Numbered from the stretch's first letter, positions 42,408 to 52,169 are shown. The stretch: DNA of 64,000 nucleotides from Hyphomicrobiales bacterium (GCA_900470775.1 UCBZ01000014.1:32286-96285), one strand, 5' to 3'. A program made the numbers and translations. Notes: generated by a model not told the origin, from the sequence alone.

Positions 42408-44162
42408 ATGCGTCCAGACAGTAAGAATGCCGGAAGACGTCGCTTTTCCTTAAGTAACACGACCCTGCAGCATCGCTTCCTCGCGGCCATCGCCGTCATC
42501 CTGGCCTGTTCGCTCGCGCTGGGCTGCACGCTCATCGCGGGCTTCCATTGCAACCTGCAAGCCAATGATGGCAGCATCGCCAGGCTGACGGCCTTCCGGG
42601 AGGTCATGACCGCCGCCAACAGGCTGTCGGCCGAACGCGGGCCGACCAATGCCGTACTGGGCGAGGAGCCCACGCCCAACAGCCCCTCACAGCAGAGATT
42701 GCTGGCCTTTCGGGCCGCGAGCGATGCCGCGCTGGAGCGCGTCTCCACCAGCGCGTCCCTGACCGAGATCGCCGCCGCGCTGCGGCAGCGGCTGGCGCTG
42801 GCACGGCGGCAGGTCGATGCGCTGTCCGGGCTGCCCTTTTCGGCGCGGAGCAATGCCGACATCGAGCGCGTGATCGAGGCGATGTTCGGCGTCTTCGATG
42901 CGTCGCAGCCCCTCATCGATGCCGCCATGACCAACCTGTTGGCCGATGACCCCGTCCTGATCGGACGCGCCCTGGTCGCCCGCATGCTCAGCGACCTGCG
43001 CGAGCATGCCGGCCGCATGGGCTCGCACCTTGTCATCCCGATCGCCCATGCCAGCCCGATCGAACCGGAGCGCCGCGCTGCCTTCGAGCAGACGCGCGGA
43101 CGGGTCGTCGCGCTCTGGCACCTCGCGCAGCAGCAGACGGGCGCGCATGCCGATCCGCAGATCGGCGCCGCACATCGCGCCGTCGTCGAACGCTTCTTCG
43201 GCGAGGGCATGCCGCTGCTTGAGCGAACCCTCGACGCCGGCCGCACCGGCCAGTTCGGGCTCAGCCCGGCCGAGTTCACCAACGCGATCGTGCCGAGCTT
43301 CGCGCCGCTCGAACAGCTTCGCGACGCCTTCCTCGACGCAGCTGTGACGCAACTGCATGTGGAAGGCGCGGCGGCCCGGAGAGCGCTGATGATGGTCGGC
43401 GCGGCGACCGGTCTCGTGCTGCTGGTCGAACTCTCGCTTCTCGCCGCCAGCCAGACGCTGCTGTTTCGGCCCCTGCTCGCCGCGCGCGACCGCATCGTCG
43501 CACTCGCCGCAGGCAAGGTCGATGAGCCCATCGCAGGGCGTGGAGCGCAGGGCGAGATGCGCAGCCTGTTCCAGGCTCTCGATGCGCTGCGGCTCCAGTT
43601 GATCGAGCGCAACGGGCTGGACCGGGAACGCACCGCCCTCGCCGCGCGGCTGAAGCAGCAGGCCGACACCGACGGGCTGACCGGCGTGCTGAATCGCGGC
43701 GCCCTGGAAAGGCTGACCGCGCATCTCGCCGAGACGGGAACGACACCTCGTCGGATCGGACTCATCCTGCTCGATATCGACCGCTTCAAGGCGATCAACG
43801 ACGCCTTCGGCCATGCTTCCGGCGATGAGGTTCTCAAGGAGACGGCGCTGCGGCTGCGCGCCACGCTCAGGCAGGACGACGTCATCGCCCGCTTCGGCGG
43901 GGAAGAATTCGCCATCCTGCTGCTTGGCCAGGACGCCGAAGCGCCGGTCGACATCGCCGAGCGGCTGCGGCTGGCCCTGCAGGTTCCGCACTACACGCTC
44001 GAAGCAGGCCGGAGCCTGGAGGTGACCGCCAGCTTCGGCACCGCACTGATCGAGGACCGGCCCTGCGCCTGGCCGAAGCTGGTCGCCGCCGCCGACCGCG
44101 CCCTCTACCGGGCGAAAGCCGCCGGCCGCAACCGCGTCGTCGCGGATGGCGGCGACGCGTGA
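42408..44162 (+). CDS. Membrane diguanylate cyclase (GGDEF)
   Basis: The 584-aa protein has an N-terminal helix (about 25-47), a periplasmic helical sensor region (about 50-330) that opens with ANRLSAERGPTNAVL (like the ERG motif of nitrate-sensing NIT domains), a second helix (about 340-365), a HAMP-like linker and a GGDEF domain with RFGGEEFAILL and an RxxD inhibitory site (RQDD) five residues earlier. It should make c-di-GMP in response to an external signal. ATG 42408 is chosen over 42282 because the extension is not conserved-looking. It is convergent with mgtE, ten bases away. Confidence 0.88.
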   Translation: MRPDSKNAGRRRFSLSNTTLQHRFLAAIAVILACSLALGCTLIAGFHCNLQANDGSIARLTAFREVMTAANRLSAERGPTNAVLGEEPTPNSPSQQRLLAFRAASDAALERVSTSASLTEIAAALRQRLALARRQVDALSGLPFSARSNADIERVIEAMFGVFDASQPLIDAAMTNLLADDPVLIGRALVARMLSDLREHAGRMGSHLVIPIAHASPIEPERRAAFEQTRGRVVALWHLAQQQTGAHADPQIGAAHRAVVERFFGEGMPLLERTLDAGRTGQFGLSPAEFTNAIVPSFAPLEQLRDAFLDAAVTQLHVEGAAARRALMMVGAATGLVLLVELSLLAASQTLLFRPLLAARDRIVALAAGKVDEPIAGRGAQGEMRSLFQALDALRLQLIERNGLDRERTALAARLKQQADTDGLTGVLNRGALERLTAHLAETGTTPRRIGLILLDIDRFKAINDAFGHASGDEVLKETALRLRATLRQDDVIARFGGEEFAILLLGQDAEAPVDIAERLRLALQVPHYTLEAGRSLEVTASFGTALIEDRPCAWPKLVAAADRALYRAKAAGRNRVVADGGDA

Positions 44163-44172
44163 GCTTCGGCGT

Positions 44173-45579
44173 TCAGAGCAGCGTTCCCGTCAGGATCGCA
44201 GCCGCCACGCCAAAATAGATGACGAGGCCGGTGACGTCGACGAGCGTGGCGACGAAAGGCGCCGATGCGCTGGCCGGATCGAAACCCAGCCGTTTGAGCA
44301 CAAAGGGCAGCATCGACCCGGTGAGCGAGCCGAAGGTGACGATGCAGACCAGCGTCGCGCCAATGGTGGCCGCGACCAGCATCCAGTGCGGACCGTAGTC
44401 GTACAGACCGAGCTTCTGCCAGGCGACGATGCGCACGATGCCGATCGCCCCCAGGATCGCGCCGAGCGTCAAGCCGGTCGGCAGTTCGCGCAGGGCAACC
44501 CGCCACCAATCCCTGAGCGAGACTTCGCGCAGCGCCAGCGCCCGGATGATCAGCGAGGTCGCCTGCGAACCCGAATTGCCGCCGGACGACATGATCAGAG
44601 GGATGAACAAGGCGAGCACGATCGCCTTCTCGAGCTCGGCCTCGTAGACCTGCATGGCCGAGGCCGTCAGCATCTCTCCCACCAGCAGCACCGAGAGCCA
44701 GCCGGCGCGCTTCCGGATCATCGAGAGGAAACCAATCTGGTTGTAGGGTTCGTCCAGCGCCTCCATGCCGCCGAGCTTCTGCACGTCCTCCGTCGTCTCC
44801 GCGATCATCGCGTCGATGACATCGTCGACGGTGACGATGCCGATGACGTGTCCGGCGGCATCGACCACCGGCACGGCCAGGAGGTTGTACTTGGAGATCA
44901 GCCGCGCGACGTCCTCGCGATCGACCTCGGGCGTGACCGTGAGGGGCTTGTGCTCGGGCGCCAGCGTCGCGATGGCGGCCATCGGATCGCCACTGATCAG
45001 GCGGCGCAGCGGCACCGCATGCAGCAGCGCACCACCGACACCGTCGAGGACGTAGATCGCGTAGACCGTTTCGCGCGAGCGCTCGACATGGCGGATGTGG
45101 TCCAGCGTCGCCGCGACCGTCCAATCCGACGGGACACTGACGAACTCCGTGGTCATCAGCGAGCCGGCGCTGTGCTCGGGATAGCTCAGCAGCCGGATCA
45201 CGGCCGCATGCGTCTCGCTGTCCAGATGCCTCAGCAGCCGCGCGCGCACCGGCTCGTCGACCTCGTCGATGAGATCGGTGACACGGTCGGCCGACATCGC
45301 GCCCAGAAAGGCGGATGTGCGTTCATCGGGGAACAGCGCGAGCGCCGCGGCAGCAGCCGTGAATTCGGGCTGGTCCAGCACCTCGACGGCGCGCTCGAAC
45401 GGCAGGGCGAGCAGGACCGCGGTAGCGGTCTCGGCGTCCTGGTCGTTCAGCGTCTCGACGATATCGGCGACATGCTCGCCTGCCAGGCTGGCCGCGAGCG
45501 TCCGCGCAAGCAGATCCGTCTTCGGATCGGAAATAACTTTGGGATCGGATACGACTTTGGGATCGATGATGTCGTTCAT
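44173..45579 (-). CDS. mgtE: Magnesium transporter MgtE
   Basis: The 468-aa protein has an N-terminal MgtE_N helical domain (about 30-140), two CBS domains (about 145-270) and five C-terminal helices containing the SSGGNSGSQATSLIIRALAL pore signature. MgtE is a homodimeric Mg2+ channel whose cytoplasmic domains close it when Mg2+ is high. The length is typical. The leader carries a perfect 12-base-pair hairpin directly next to the ribosome site AAGGAA, a possible expression switch. Confidence 0.95.
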   Translation of the reverse strand: MNDIIDPKVVSDPKVISDPKTDLLARTLAASLAGEHVADIVETLNDQDAETATAVLLALPFERAVEVLDQPEFTAAAAALALFPDERTSAFLGAMSADRVTDLIDEVDEPVRARLLRHLDSETHAAVIRLLSYPEHSAGSLMTTEFVSVPSDWTVAATLDHIRHVERSRETVYAIYVLDGVGGALLHAVPLRRLISGDPMAAIATLAPEHKPLTVTPEVDREDVARLISKYNLLAVPVVDAAGHVIGIVTVDDVIDAMIAETTEDVQKLGGMEALDEPYNQIGFLSMIRKRAGWLSVLLVGEMLTASAMQVYEAELEKAIVLALFIPLIMSSGGNSGSQATSLIIRALALREVSLRDWWRVALRELPTGLTLGAILGAIGIVRIVAWQKLGLYDYGPHWMLVAATIGATLVCIVTFGSLTGSMLPFVLKRLGFDPASASAPFVATLVDVTGLVIYFGVAAAILTGTLL

Positions 45580-45970
45580 CGGCTCTGTTCCTTGTGATCG
45601 GCCGTCATCGGCCGATCACAGGCGAGCCGGTTTCCCGGTCAGGCCCGCTTTTCGGCGGCAGACGGCATCGACTGTCGACTGGGACTGTCGCTTGGCATCG
45701 GGAGGGGGGTTCCTGTTGAGCAGCGGACCTGAACCGGCCGCCGCGCCGGCCGCATTGCACCCGCCCGCTGCGTGCGTCAACCGGAAATTCCACGACTTTC
45801 GCGCTGGATGCACCGATGGGGCGTAGCGTCCGGCGGTAACGCAGCGATGGAGATCATCCATCCGGAAACCGCGTATTCGCAGGGCAAATATTCTTTCGGG
45901 CGTGATGCGCGCAGCCGGTCTCTGCTGTAACGACAAGGCCGTCGCATCTCTCCTGCAAAGGCCCCCGCCC
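45580..45970. promoter_or_regulatory. Divergent mgtE / glutathione S-transferase control region with mgtE leader hairpin
   Basis: TGTGATCGGCCG and its exact complement (45593-45604 and 45609-45620, loop TCAT) form a perfect hairpin in the mgtE leader. It abuts the AAGGAA ribosome site (45588-45593) and ends 14 bases before the mgtE ATG. No match to the known M-box or mgtA leader is recognised. In the other 350 bases no gene is seen. Confidence 0.6.
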
Positions 45971-46633
45971 ATGACCCTGACGATCTATGGCTGCTATCGC
46001 TCGCGTGCCACACGCAATGTCTGGCTCGCCAACGAACTCGGCCTCGAATTCGCCCATGTCCCGGTGATCCAGGCCTACCGGCTGCCCGACCCGTCGGCGG
46101 CGGATGCGCCGCTGCATACGCGCAGCGCGGACTTCCTGAAGGTCAATCCCAACGGCCATATCCCGAGCATCGATGATGACGGCTTCAAGCTGCACGAATC
46201 GCTGGCGATCAACCTCTATCTCGCCCGCAAGCATGGCGGCCCGCTTGCGCCTGCGGATGCGCAGGAAGAGGGCCTGGCCGTGATGTGGTCGCTCTGGGCC
46301 GCCACGGAATGCGAGACCCATGCGCTGAACATCCAGTACCACATGGCCGCCTATCCGCCCGAAAAGCGCAAGCCCGAGCTGGCGGAAGCGGCGCTCGCCG
46401 CCCTGCCCGCGCCCTTCACGGTCCTCGACGGCGTGCTGGCCGAGGGTGGCGGCTACGTCATGGGCGGCCGCTTCACCGTCGCCGACATCAACGTCGCCGA
46501 GATCATCCGCTATGCGAAGCCGGCGACGCAGCTCTTTGACGCCGCACCGCGCGTGAAAGCCTGGCTCGACGCCTGCCATGCCCGCCCCGCCTTCAAGGCG
46601 ATGTGGCAGGCGCGCGAAGCCGAGGCAGCCTGA
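45971..46633 (+). CDS. Glutathione S-transferase family protein
   Basis: The 220-aa protein has an N-terminal thioredoxin-like domain (1-85, [32 protein letters not shown] with the cis-Pro; [11 protein letters not shown] for the glutathione gamma-Glu site) and a C-terminal helical domain with [14 protein letters not shown] (N-capping box). It conjugates or reduces with glutathione; the substrate is unknown. ATG 45971 is used. A near-perfect 39-base hairpin follows its stop. Confidence 0.88.
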   Translation: MTLTIYGCYRSRATRNVWLANELGLEFAHVPVIQAYRLPDPSAADAPLHTRSADFLKVNPNGHIPSIDDDGFKLHESLAINLYLARKHGGPLAPADAQEEGLAVMWSLWAATECETHALNIQYHMAAYPPEKRKPELAEAALAALPAPFTVLDGVLAEGGGYVMGGRFTVADINVAEIIRYAKPATQLFDAAPRVKAWLDACHARPAFKAMWQAREAEAA

Positions 46634-46642
46634 GGCCGCCCT

Positions 46643-46694
46643 TGATCATCGGGCCGAGCATCATGCCCGGTCCGATGATCAGGCCCTTGTTTTT
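46643..46694 (+). terminator. Terminator-like long hairpin after the GST gene
   Basis: TGATCATCGG (46643-46652) pairs exactly with CCGATGATCA (46672-46681). The interior also pairs (CCG/CGG, GCAT/ATGC) with two single mismatches and a one-base loop. A T-rich stretch TTGTTTTT follows at 46687-46694. Confidence 0.7.
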
Positions 46695-46819
46695 GCATCC
46701 GCCTCCCCCGAAAACCGCATTCCATTTTTCGGGCCAATGCTGGCGGGAATCGGGTGGTCGGGCCGTGCCCGGCTGCCTACTGACGCAGGATGACCCGCCC
46801 AGCGAGCATAGGTCCTGCC

Positions 46820-47749
46820 ATGACACAGCCGACTCCCGCTCCTTCGCTGCGCATGGGCCCGACCGAGTGGCTCCTGCTCGTGGTCCTGTCGCTCCTGTGG
46901 GGCGGCTCGTTCTTCTTCAACAAGCTCACCGTGGCGGAATGGCCGCCCTTCGCCGTGGTCCAGGTGCGCGTCGGGCTGGCGGCGCTGGCGCTGCTTCTGG
47001 CGGTGCGGATCAGCGGACAGTCGATGGCGGTAGGTCGCAGCCTCTGGCTCGCCTTCTTCGGCATGGGCGTCCTCAACAATCTGATCCCGTTCAGCCTGTT
47101 CCTCTGGGGGCAGCAACAGATCGCCAGCGGCCTCGCCTCGATCCTGAACGCGACGACGCCGATCTTCGCCGTGCTGGTGATGCATTGCTTCGGCAATGAG
47201 AGGGCCACCGGGCTGAAGCTCGGCGGCGTGCTGGCCGGCCTCATCGGCGTCGGCATTCTGATGGGGCCCGATGCGTTCGGCGGCCTTGGTTCCAATCTGG
47301 CAGCGCAGCTTGCCTGCGTCCTCGCAGCGGTCTCCTATGCCTTCTCCGGCCTGTTCGGGAAGCGTTTCCGCGGCCTGTCGCCGCTCGTCGCCGCCACCGG
47401 CCAGCTTTCCGCCTCCACATTGATGATGATCCCGATCGTCTTCGTCCTGCATCCGCCCTGGACGCTGCCCGTGCCCTCGCAACAGGCTGTCCTGGCTGCC
47501 ATCGGCCTGGCGCTGATCTCGACGGCGCTGGCCTACATCCTCTTCTTCCGGATCATGCGCACCGCGGGGCCAAGCAATGTCATGCTGGTGACCTTCCTGA
47601 TCCCGGTCAGTGCCATCCTGCTCGGCGTCGGACTGCTCGGCGAAAGCCTGCTGCCGCGCCATTTCGCCGGGATGGCGGCGATCTTCGCAGGGCTCGCCCT
47701 GATCGACGGCAGGCTTTTCAGACGGATGCGGCCGGCCGCCGGACTCTGA
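46820..47749 (+). CDS. EamA/DMT-family transporter
   Basis: The 309-aa inner-membrane protein has ten helices in two EamA repeats. LLWGGSFFFNKLTVAEWPP marks the first, and PSNVMLVTFLIPVSAILLG near the C-terminus marks the second. Drug/metabolite transporters of this type export amino acids, nucleotides or metabolites; the cargo is unknown. ATG 46820 (MTQPTP) is preferred to 46790. It stands alone between the GST gene and the LysR-tct operon. Confidence 0.87.
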   Translation: MTQPTPAPSLRMGPTEWLLLVVLSLLWGGSFFFNKLTVAEWPPFAVVQVRVGLAALALLLAVRISGQSMAVGRSLWLAFFGMGVLNNLIPFSLFLWGQQQIASGLASILNATTPIFAVLVMHCFGNERATGLKLGGVLAGLIGVGILMGPDAFGGLGSNLAAQLACVLAAVSYAFSGLFGKRFRGLSPLVAATGQLSASTLMMIPIVFVLHPPWTLPVPSQQAVLAAIGLALISTALAYILFFRIMRTAGPSNVMLVTFLIPVSAILLGVGLLGESLLPRHFAGMAAIFAGLALIDGRLFRRMRPAAGL

Positions 47750-47905
47750 AAACCACACCGCTCCTCAAACCGCCTGAGCTTTATTGCCAAAAAAATGTGA
47801 AATGTTCTAGGGTCGCTTTCGCGGCAGCAGCCGTTATCGGGGCAGAACGCAACGACTGGAAGATATCGAAAAAATCGGTACGCCAGAGGGGACCAGAGGA
47901 ACACC

Positions 47906-48895
47906 ATGGATGTTCGGCAACTGCGATGTTTCATCGCGGTGGCGGAGGAGCTTCACTTCGGCCGAGCAGCCGAGCGGCTCGGCCTCGCACCACCAGCCCT
48001 CTCGCGGCAGATCAGCAGCCTGGAAGACGAGCTCGGCGTGAGCCTCCTGACCCGGACCACCCGGCAGGTCGCGCTGACGCGGGCCGGGCTGATCATGCTC
48101 GAGGAGGCCAAAGGCATCCTGATGAAGATGGAGCATGCCTCGCGCGCCGTGCGCCAGGCCTCGCTCTCTTCGGGCCGGGTGCTGCGGGTCGGCGCGATCG
48201 ATGCCGCCTCGTCGAGCTTCGTGCCCGAAGCGCTGGTCGCCTTCCGGCAGCAATATCCCGGGGTCGAGATCAAGTTCGTCGAGGCGATGACGGCCGCCCT
48301 CGTCCAGATGCTGGAGGTCGGCAAGCTCGACCTCGCCTTGACACGACCGCCGCGCAAGCCGACCGACTGCGCCTTCGAGATCCTGCGCGTCGAGCGGCCG
48401 ATTGTCGTTCTGCACGAGAAGCACCCGCTCGCCGCACGCGAATCCCTGACGATGCAGGACCTGGTCGGCGAGCCCTTCGTGGTTCCCTCCAAGCGCATCC
48501 GGCCCTTCGCCTATGATCTGGTGATGGCCTATTTCGAGAGCGTCGGCGCCGTCCCCAACGTCACCATCGAGGCCACTGAAAAGCCGGCGATGATGTCGGC
48601 CGTCGCGGCGGGGCTGGGCATGGCGCTGGCGCCGGACTGGGTCTCGCGGCTGAGCTTTCCCGGCGTGACGATGCGGCGCCTGCGCGGCGCACTGCTCGAT
48701 CCGCCGCCCCCCGGCGCGCTCGTCGGCATCGCCTGGCGGCCGCAGCAGAAGCTGGCATGCCGCGACGACTTCCTGGCCATCCTGCGCGAGAGCGTCACCC
48801 TGATCGACGAACGCCATGTGCTGCCGTTCGCCATTCCCGCAACGAAGCTGAAACGGACCGCCCGCCTCGTCGGGTCGGCGGTCGGAGGAGCCTGA
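47906..48895 (+). CDS. LysR-family transcriptional regulator
   Basis: The 329-aa protein has an N-terminal winged helix-turn-helix (MDVRQLRCFIAVAEELHFGRAAERL, with SRQISSLEDELG) and a periplasmic-binding-protein-like effector domain (about 90-295). It is encoded in line with the tctBAC genes, its TGA overlapping the tctB ATG by one base, which is unusual for LysR regulators that are normally divergent from their targets. It probably senses the carboxylate taken up by the Tct system and controls the operon. Confidence 0.9.
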   Translation: MDVRQLRCFIAVAEELHFGRAAERLGLAPPALSRQISSLEDELGVSLLTRTTRQVALTRAGLIMLEEAKGILMKMEHASRAVRQASLSSGRVLRVGAIDAASSSFVPEALVAFRQQYPGVEIKFVEAMTAALVQMLEVGKLDLALTRPPRKPTDCAFEILRVERPIVVLHEKHPLAARESLTMQDLVGEPFVVPSKRIRPFAYDLVMAYFESVGAVPNVTIEATEKPAMMSAVAAGLGMALAPDWVSRLSFPGVTMRRLRGALLDPPPPGALVGIAWRPQQKLACRDDFLAILRESVTLIDERHVLPFAIPATKLKRTARLVGSAVGGA

Positions 48896-49413
48896 TGAGT
48901 TTGAACCAGATCGAACGGGCGCAGGGGCTGCGTATCCGCTCTTCCCAGGACATGGCGGCCGGGCTGTTCATGATCCTGCTCGCGGGCCTCGCCCTCGTGC
49001 TGTCCAGCGACCTGCCGCTCGGCACGCTGCGCCAGATCGGCCCGGGCATGCTGCCGAAATCCTTCGCGGTGATCTGCGCCGCGCTCGGCCTGATGCTGTG
49101 CCTGGCATCGCTGCGCTTCAACGGCGAGAAGCTTGCCGGGTGGTCCTGGCGCGGCGTCATCTTCGTGCTCGGCGGCGCGATCCTGTTCGGCCTGACCATC
49201 CGCGGCTTCGATCTCGGCCCGATCAAGGTGCCGCAACTCGGCCTCGTCGTGTCCGGCCCTCTCGTCGTGCTGGTCGCGGGCTGTGCCGCGGAAGACGTCA
49301 AGTGGAAGGAGCTGATCATCTTCGCCGTGGTGATGACGACGTTCTGCGCCCTCCTGTTCAAATACGCGCTGAGCCTGCCGATCCCGCTCGCGCCCTGGCT
49401 GCTTGGAATCTGA
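48895..49413 (+). CDS. tctB: Tripartite tricarboxylate transporter small membrane subunit TctB
   Basis: The 172-aa protein has four membrane helices with the TctB-like start AAGLFMILLAGLALVLSSDLP and GTLRQIGPGMLPK. TctB is the small membrane partner of TctA. GGAGGAG lies just upstream of ATG 48895 inside the end of the LysR gene. tctA follows after seven bases. Confidence 0.88.
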   Translation: MSLNQIERAQGLRIRSSQDMAAGLFMILLAGLALVLSSDLPLGTLRQIGPGMLPKSFAVICAALGLMLCLASLRFNGEKLAGWSWRGVIFVLGGAILFGLTIRGFDLGPIKVPQLGLVVSGPLVVLVAGCAAEDVKWKELIIFAVVMTTFCALLFKYALSLPIPLAPWLLGI

Positions 49414-49420
49414 GGTCATC

Positions 49421-50971
49421 ATGGACGTTTTTGCCAATCTAGGCCTGGGTTTCGCAACGGTTTGGAAGATCGTCTGGTGGGCGCCGGGCTTCCTGCAGGG
49501 CGCCTTCGCCATCCCCCTGCCGATGAACATCCTGCTCTGCTTCGTCGGCTGTCTCGTCGGCACGCTGATCGGGGTCCTGCCCGGCGTCGGGCCGATCGCG
49601 ACCATCGCAATGCTGCTGCCGATCACCTTCGGGCTCGATCCGGTGGGCGCACTGATCATGCTCGCCGGCATCTATTATGGCGCGCAATATGGCGGCTCGA
49701 CCACCGCGATCCTGGTCAACATCCCCGGTGAGGCCACCTCGGTGGTGACGACGCTGGACGGTCACCAGATGGCCAAGCAGGGCCGCGCCGGCGTGGCGCT
49801 CGGCACCGCGGCGCTGGGCTCCTTCTTCGCCGGCTGCGTCGCCACCGTCGTCATCGCGGCGCTGGGCGCGCCCCTGACCAAGCTGGCGTTGCTGTTCGGC
49901 CCGGCCGAGTATTTCTCGCTGATGGTGATGGGCCTGTGCTTCGCGGTCGTGCTGGCACGCGGCTCGATCCTCAAGGCCTTCTGCATGATCATGCTCGGCC
50001 TGCTGCTCTCCACCGTCGGCACCGACCTCGAAACCGGCCAGGAGCGCATGACCTTCGGTTTCGCGCCGCTCGCCGACGGCATCGACTTCGCCGTGCTGGC
50101 AATGGGTGTGTTCGGCTTCGCCGAAGTTCTGCGCAACCTCGAGAACCCCGAAGCGCGCGATGTCGTGCGCACCAAGATCGGCCGTCTCCTGCCGGACTGG
50201 AGCGACATCAAGCAGTCGATCAACCCGGTGCTGCGCGGCACCACGATCGGCGCGATCCTCGGCATCCTCCCCGGCAACGGCGCCGTGCTCGGCCCGTTCG
50301 CCAGCTACACCGTCGAGAAGAAGATCGCCAAGGATCCGTCCCGCTTCGGCAAGGGCGCGATCGAGGGCGTGGCGGGCCCGGAATCGGCCAATAATGCCGG
50401 CGCGCAGACCGCCTTCATCCCGCTGCTGACGCTCGGCATCCCGCCCAACGCCGTCATGGCGCTGATGGTCGGTGCCATGACGATCCATGGCATCATTCCC
50501 GGCCCCCAGGTGATGACGAAGAACCCGGACCTCTTCTGGGGCCTGATCGTCTCGATGTGGATCGGCAACCTGATGCTGCTCGTCATCAACCTGCCCTTGA
50601 TCGGGCTCTGGGTGAAGCTGCTGCAGGTGCCTTACCGGCTGATGTTCCCGGCGATCCTGATCTTCTGCTGCATCGGCATCTACTCGGTGAACAACCAGCC
50701 GGTGGACGTCGCCTTCACCGCGATGTTCGGCCTGTTCGGCTACATCCTGATCAAGCTCGGCTTCGAGCCGGCGCCGATGCTGCTGGGCTTCGTGCTCGGC
50801 AAGCTGATGGAGGAGAAGCTGCGGCAGGCCCTGATCATCTCGCGCGGCTCGTTCTGGACCTTCGTCGAGCGGCCGATCTCGGCGGGGCTGCTGCTTGTCG
50901 CCGTGGCCGTTCTCGCCATCGCGCTGCTGCCGTCGATCAACAAGAAGCGCGACGAGGTCTTCACCGAATGA
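49421..50971 (+). CDS. tctA: Tripartite tricarboxylate transporter large membrane subunit TctA
   Basis: The 516-aa protein has about 12 helices and the TctA hallmarks GVLPGVGPIATIAMLLPITF and GIYYGAQYGGSTTAILVNIPG (first repeat), and GPESANNAGAQTAFIPLLTL (second repeat). It forms the Na+ or H+-driven channel for a carboxylate delivered by TctC. ATG 49421 is preceded by GAGG. The full order is lysR-tctB-tctA-tctC. Confidence 0.95.
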   Translation: MDVFANLGLGFATVWKIVWWAPGFLQGAFAIPLPMNILLCFVGCLVGTLIGVLPGVGPIATIAMLLPITFGLDPVGALIMLAGIYYGAQYGGSTTAILVNIPGEATSVVTTLDGHQMAKQGRAGVALGTAALGSFFAGCVATVVIAALGAPLTKLALLFGPAEYFSLMVMGLCFAVVLARGSILKAFCMIMLGLLLSTVGTDLETGQERMTFGFAPLADGIDFAVLAMGVFGFAEVLRNLENPEARDVVRTKIGRLLPDWSDIKQSINPVLRGTTIGAILGILPGNGAVLGPFASYTVEKKIAKDPSRFGKGAIEGVAGPESANNAGAQTAFIPLLTLGIPPNAVMALMVGAMTIHGIIPGPQVMTKNPDLFWGLIVSMWIGNLMLLVINLPLIGLWVKLLQVPYRLMFPAILIFCCIGIYSVNNQPVDVAFTAMFGLFGYILIKLGFEPAPMLLGFVLGKLMEEKLRQALIISRGSFWTFVERPISAGLLLVAVAVLAIALLPSINKKRDEVFTE

Positions 50972-51036
50972 CGGGGTTGCCGCGTTGATCTCGCGGTACC
51001 ACCTTGCCGTCCAACAAGAATGAGGAAGGGAACACC

Positions 51037-52008
51037 ATGAAGAAGCTCGCTCTCGGTCTCGCGGCCGCGATGTCCCTGGCTTTCGCCGGAGGCGCCAATG
51101 CCCAGGCCTATCCGACGAAGCCCGTCACGATGATCGTTCCGTTCGCCGCCGGCGGGCCGACCGACATCATCGCCCGGATCGTCGGAGACCATATGTCGAA
51201 GACGCTCGGTCAGCAGATCGTGATCGAGAACGTCGCAGGCGCAGGCGGAACCACCGGCATCACCCGTGCCCTGACGGCCGCTCCCGATGGCTACACCATC
51301 GCGATGGGCCATCTCGGCACCTTCTCAGCGGCGCCAGCCACCTATCCAGGCCTGAAATACGATCCCTTCGCCGGCATGCAGGCGATCGGTCTGGCCGGCG
51401 GCACGCCGATCCTGATCGTCGCCCGCAAGACGCTGGAGGCGCCCGATCTGAAGGCCTTCGTCGCGGCTGTGAAGGCCAACCCCGACAAGTTCAACGAAGC
51501 CCATGCCGGTCTCGGTTCGGTCTCGTGGACGACCTGCACCCTGTTGAAGGGCCAGCTCGGCGTGCCGAAGCTGAATGCGGTGGCCTATCGCGGCACCGGC
51601 CCGGCGCTGAACGATCTCGTCTCCGGCCAGATCGACTTCATGTGCGACCAGATCGTCAGCGTTGCCGAACAGGTCAAGGCCGGCACGATCAAGGCCTACG
51701 CCATCGCCTCGGAGAAGCGTTCGCCGGCCCTGCCGAACGTTCCGACGACCACCGAAGCCGGCCTGCCGGACTACCAGATCGAGGCCTGGAACGGCATCGC
51801 CGCGCCCAAGGGAATCCCGAAGGAGGCCGTCGACAAGCTGGTCGACGCGCTCAACAAGGCCCTGAACGACGAGGGCACACAGAAGCGCCTGCTCGATCTC
51901 GGCACGGTGATTCCGACCGCAGCCGAGCGCACGCCCGACGGTTTCGCCGCCCTGATCAAGCGCGACGCCGCCAAGCTCGATCCGGCGCTGAAGGCCGCTC
52001 CGAAATAG
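51037..52008 (+). CDS. tctC: Tripartite tricarboxylate transporter substrate-binding protein (TctC/Bug family)
   Basis: The 323-aa periplasmic protein has a signal peptide ending GGANA (about 22) and Bug-family features: YPTKPVTMIVPFAAGGPTDI, GAGGTTGI, and AYRGTGPALNDLVSGQIDFM. Bug proteins bind dicarboxylates, citrate, aromatic acids or nicotinate among others. It completes the LysR-tctBAC operon and ends in a strong terminator at 52034-52060. The ligand is unknown. Confidence 0.92.
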   Translation: MKKLALGLAAAMSLAFAGGANAQAYPTKPVTMIVPFAAGGPTDIIARIVGDHMSKTLGQQIVIENVAGAGGTTGITRALTAAPDGYTIAMGHLGTFSAAPATYPGLKYDPFAGMQAIGLAGGTPILIVARKTLEAPDLKAFVAAVKANPDKFNEAHAGLGSVSWTTCTLLKGQLGVPKLNAVAYRGTGPALNDLVSGQIDFMCDQIVSVAEQVKAGTIKAYAIASEKRSPALPNVPTTTEAGLPDYQIEAWNGIAAPKGIPKEAVDKLVDALNKALNDEGTQKRLLDLGTVIPTAAERTPDGFAALIKRDAAKLDPALKAAPK

Positions 52009-52033
52009 GCAGCCGCGACTGAGAAATCACATG

Positions 52034-52060
52034 ACGGCGGGCTCCGGCCCGCCGTTTTTC
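52034..52060 (+). terminator. Rho-independent terminator of the tct operon
   Basis: A perfect 9-base stem ACGGCGGGC/GCCCGCCGT with a TCCG loop is followed by a run of five T, 26 bases after the tctC stop. Confidence 0.92.
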
Positions 52061-52169
52061 GTTTCAGGCCTGCTTTTGCCGATGCCGCAGTTGACGCGGC
52101 AACCTTTTGATAAATCGTCGTTTCGTGGCGCCGCATGACGTTATGTAACATGTCGTGACCGATCGTCGC

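Noticed and set aside
46633..46800. Short Pro/Ile-rich open frames around the hairpin after the GST gene
   Set aside because: The apparent peptides arise from the inverted repeat itself and have no ribosome site.
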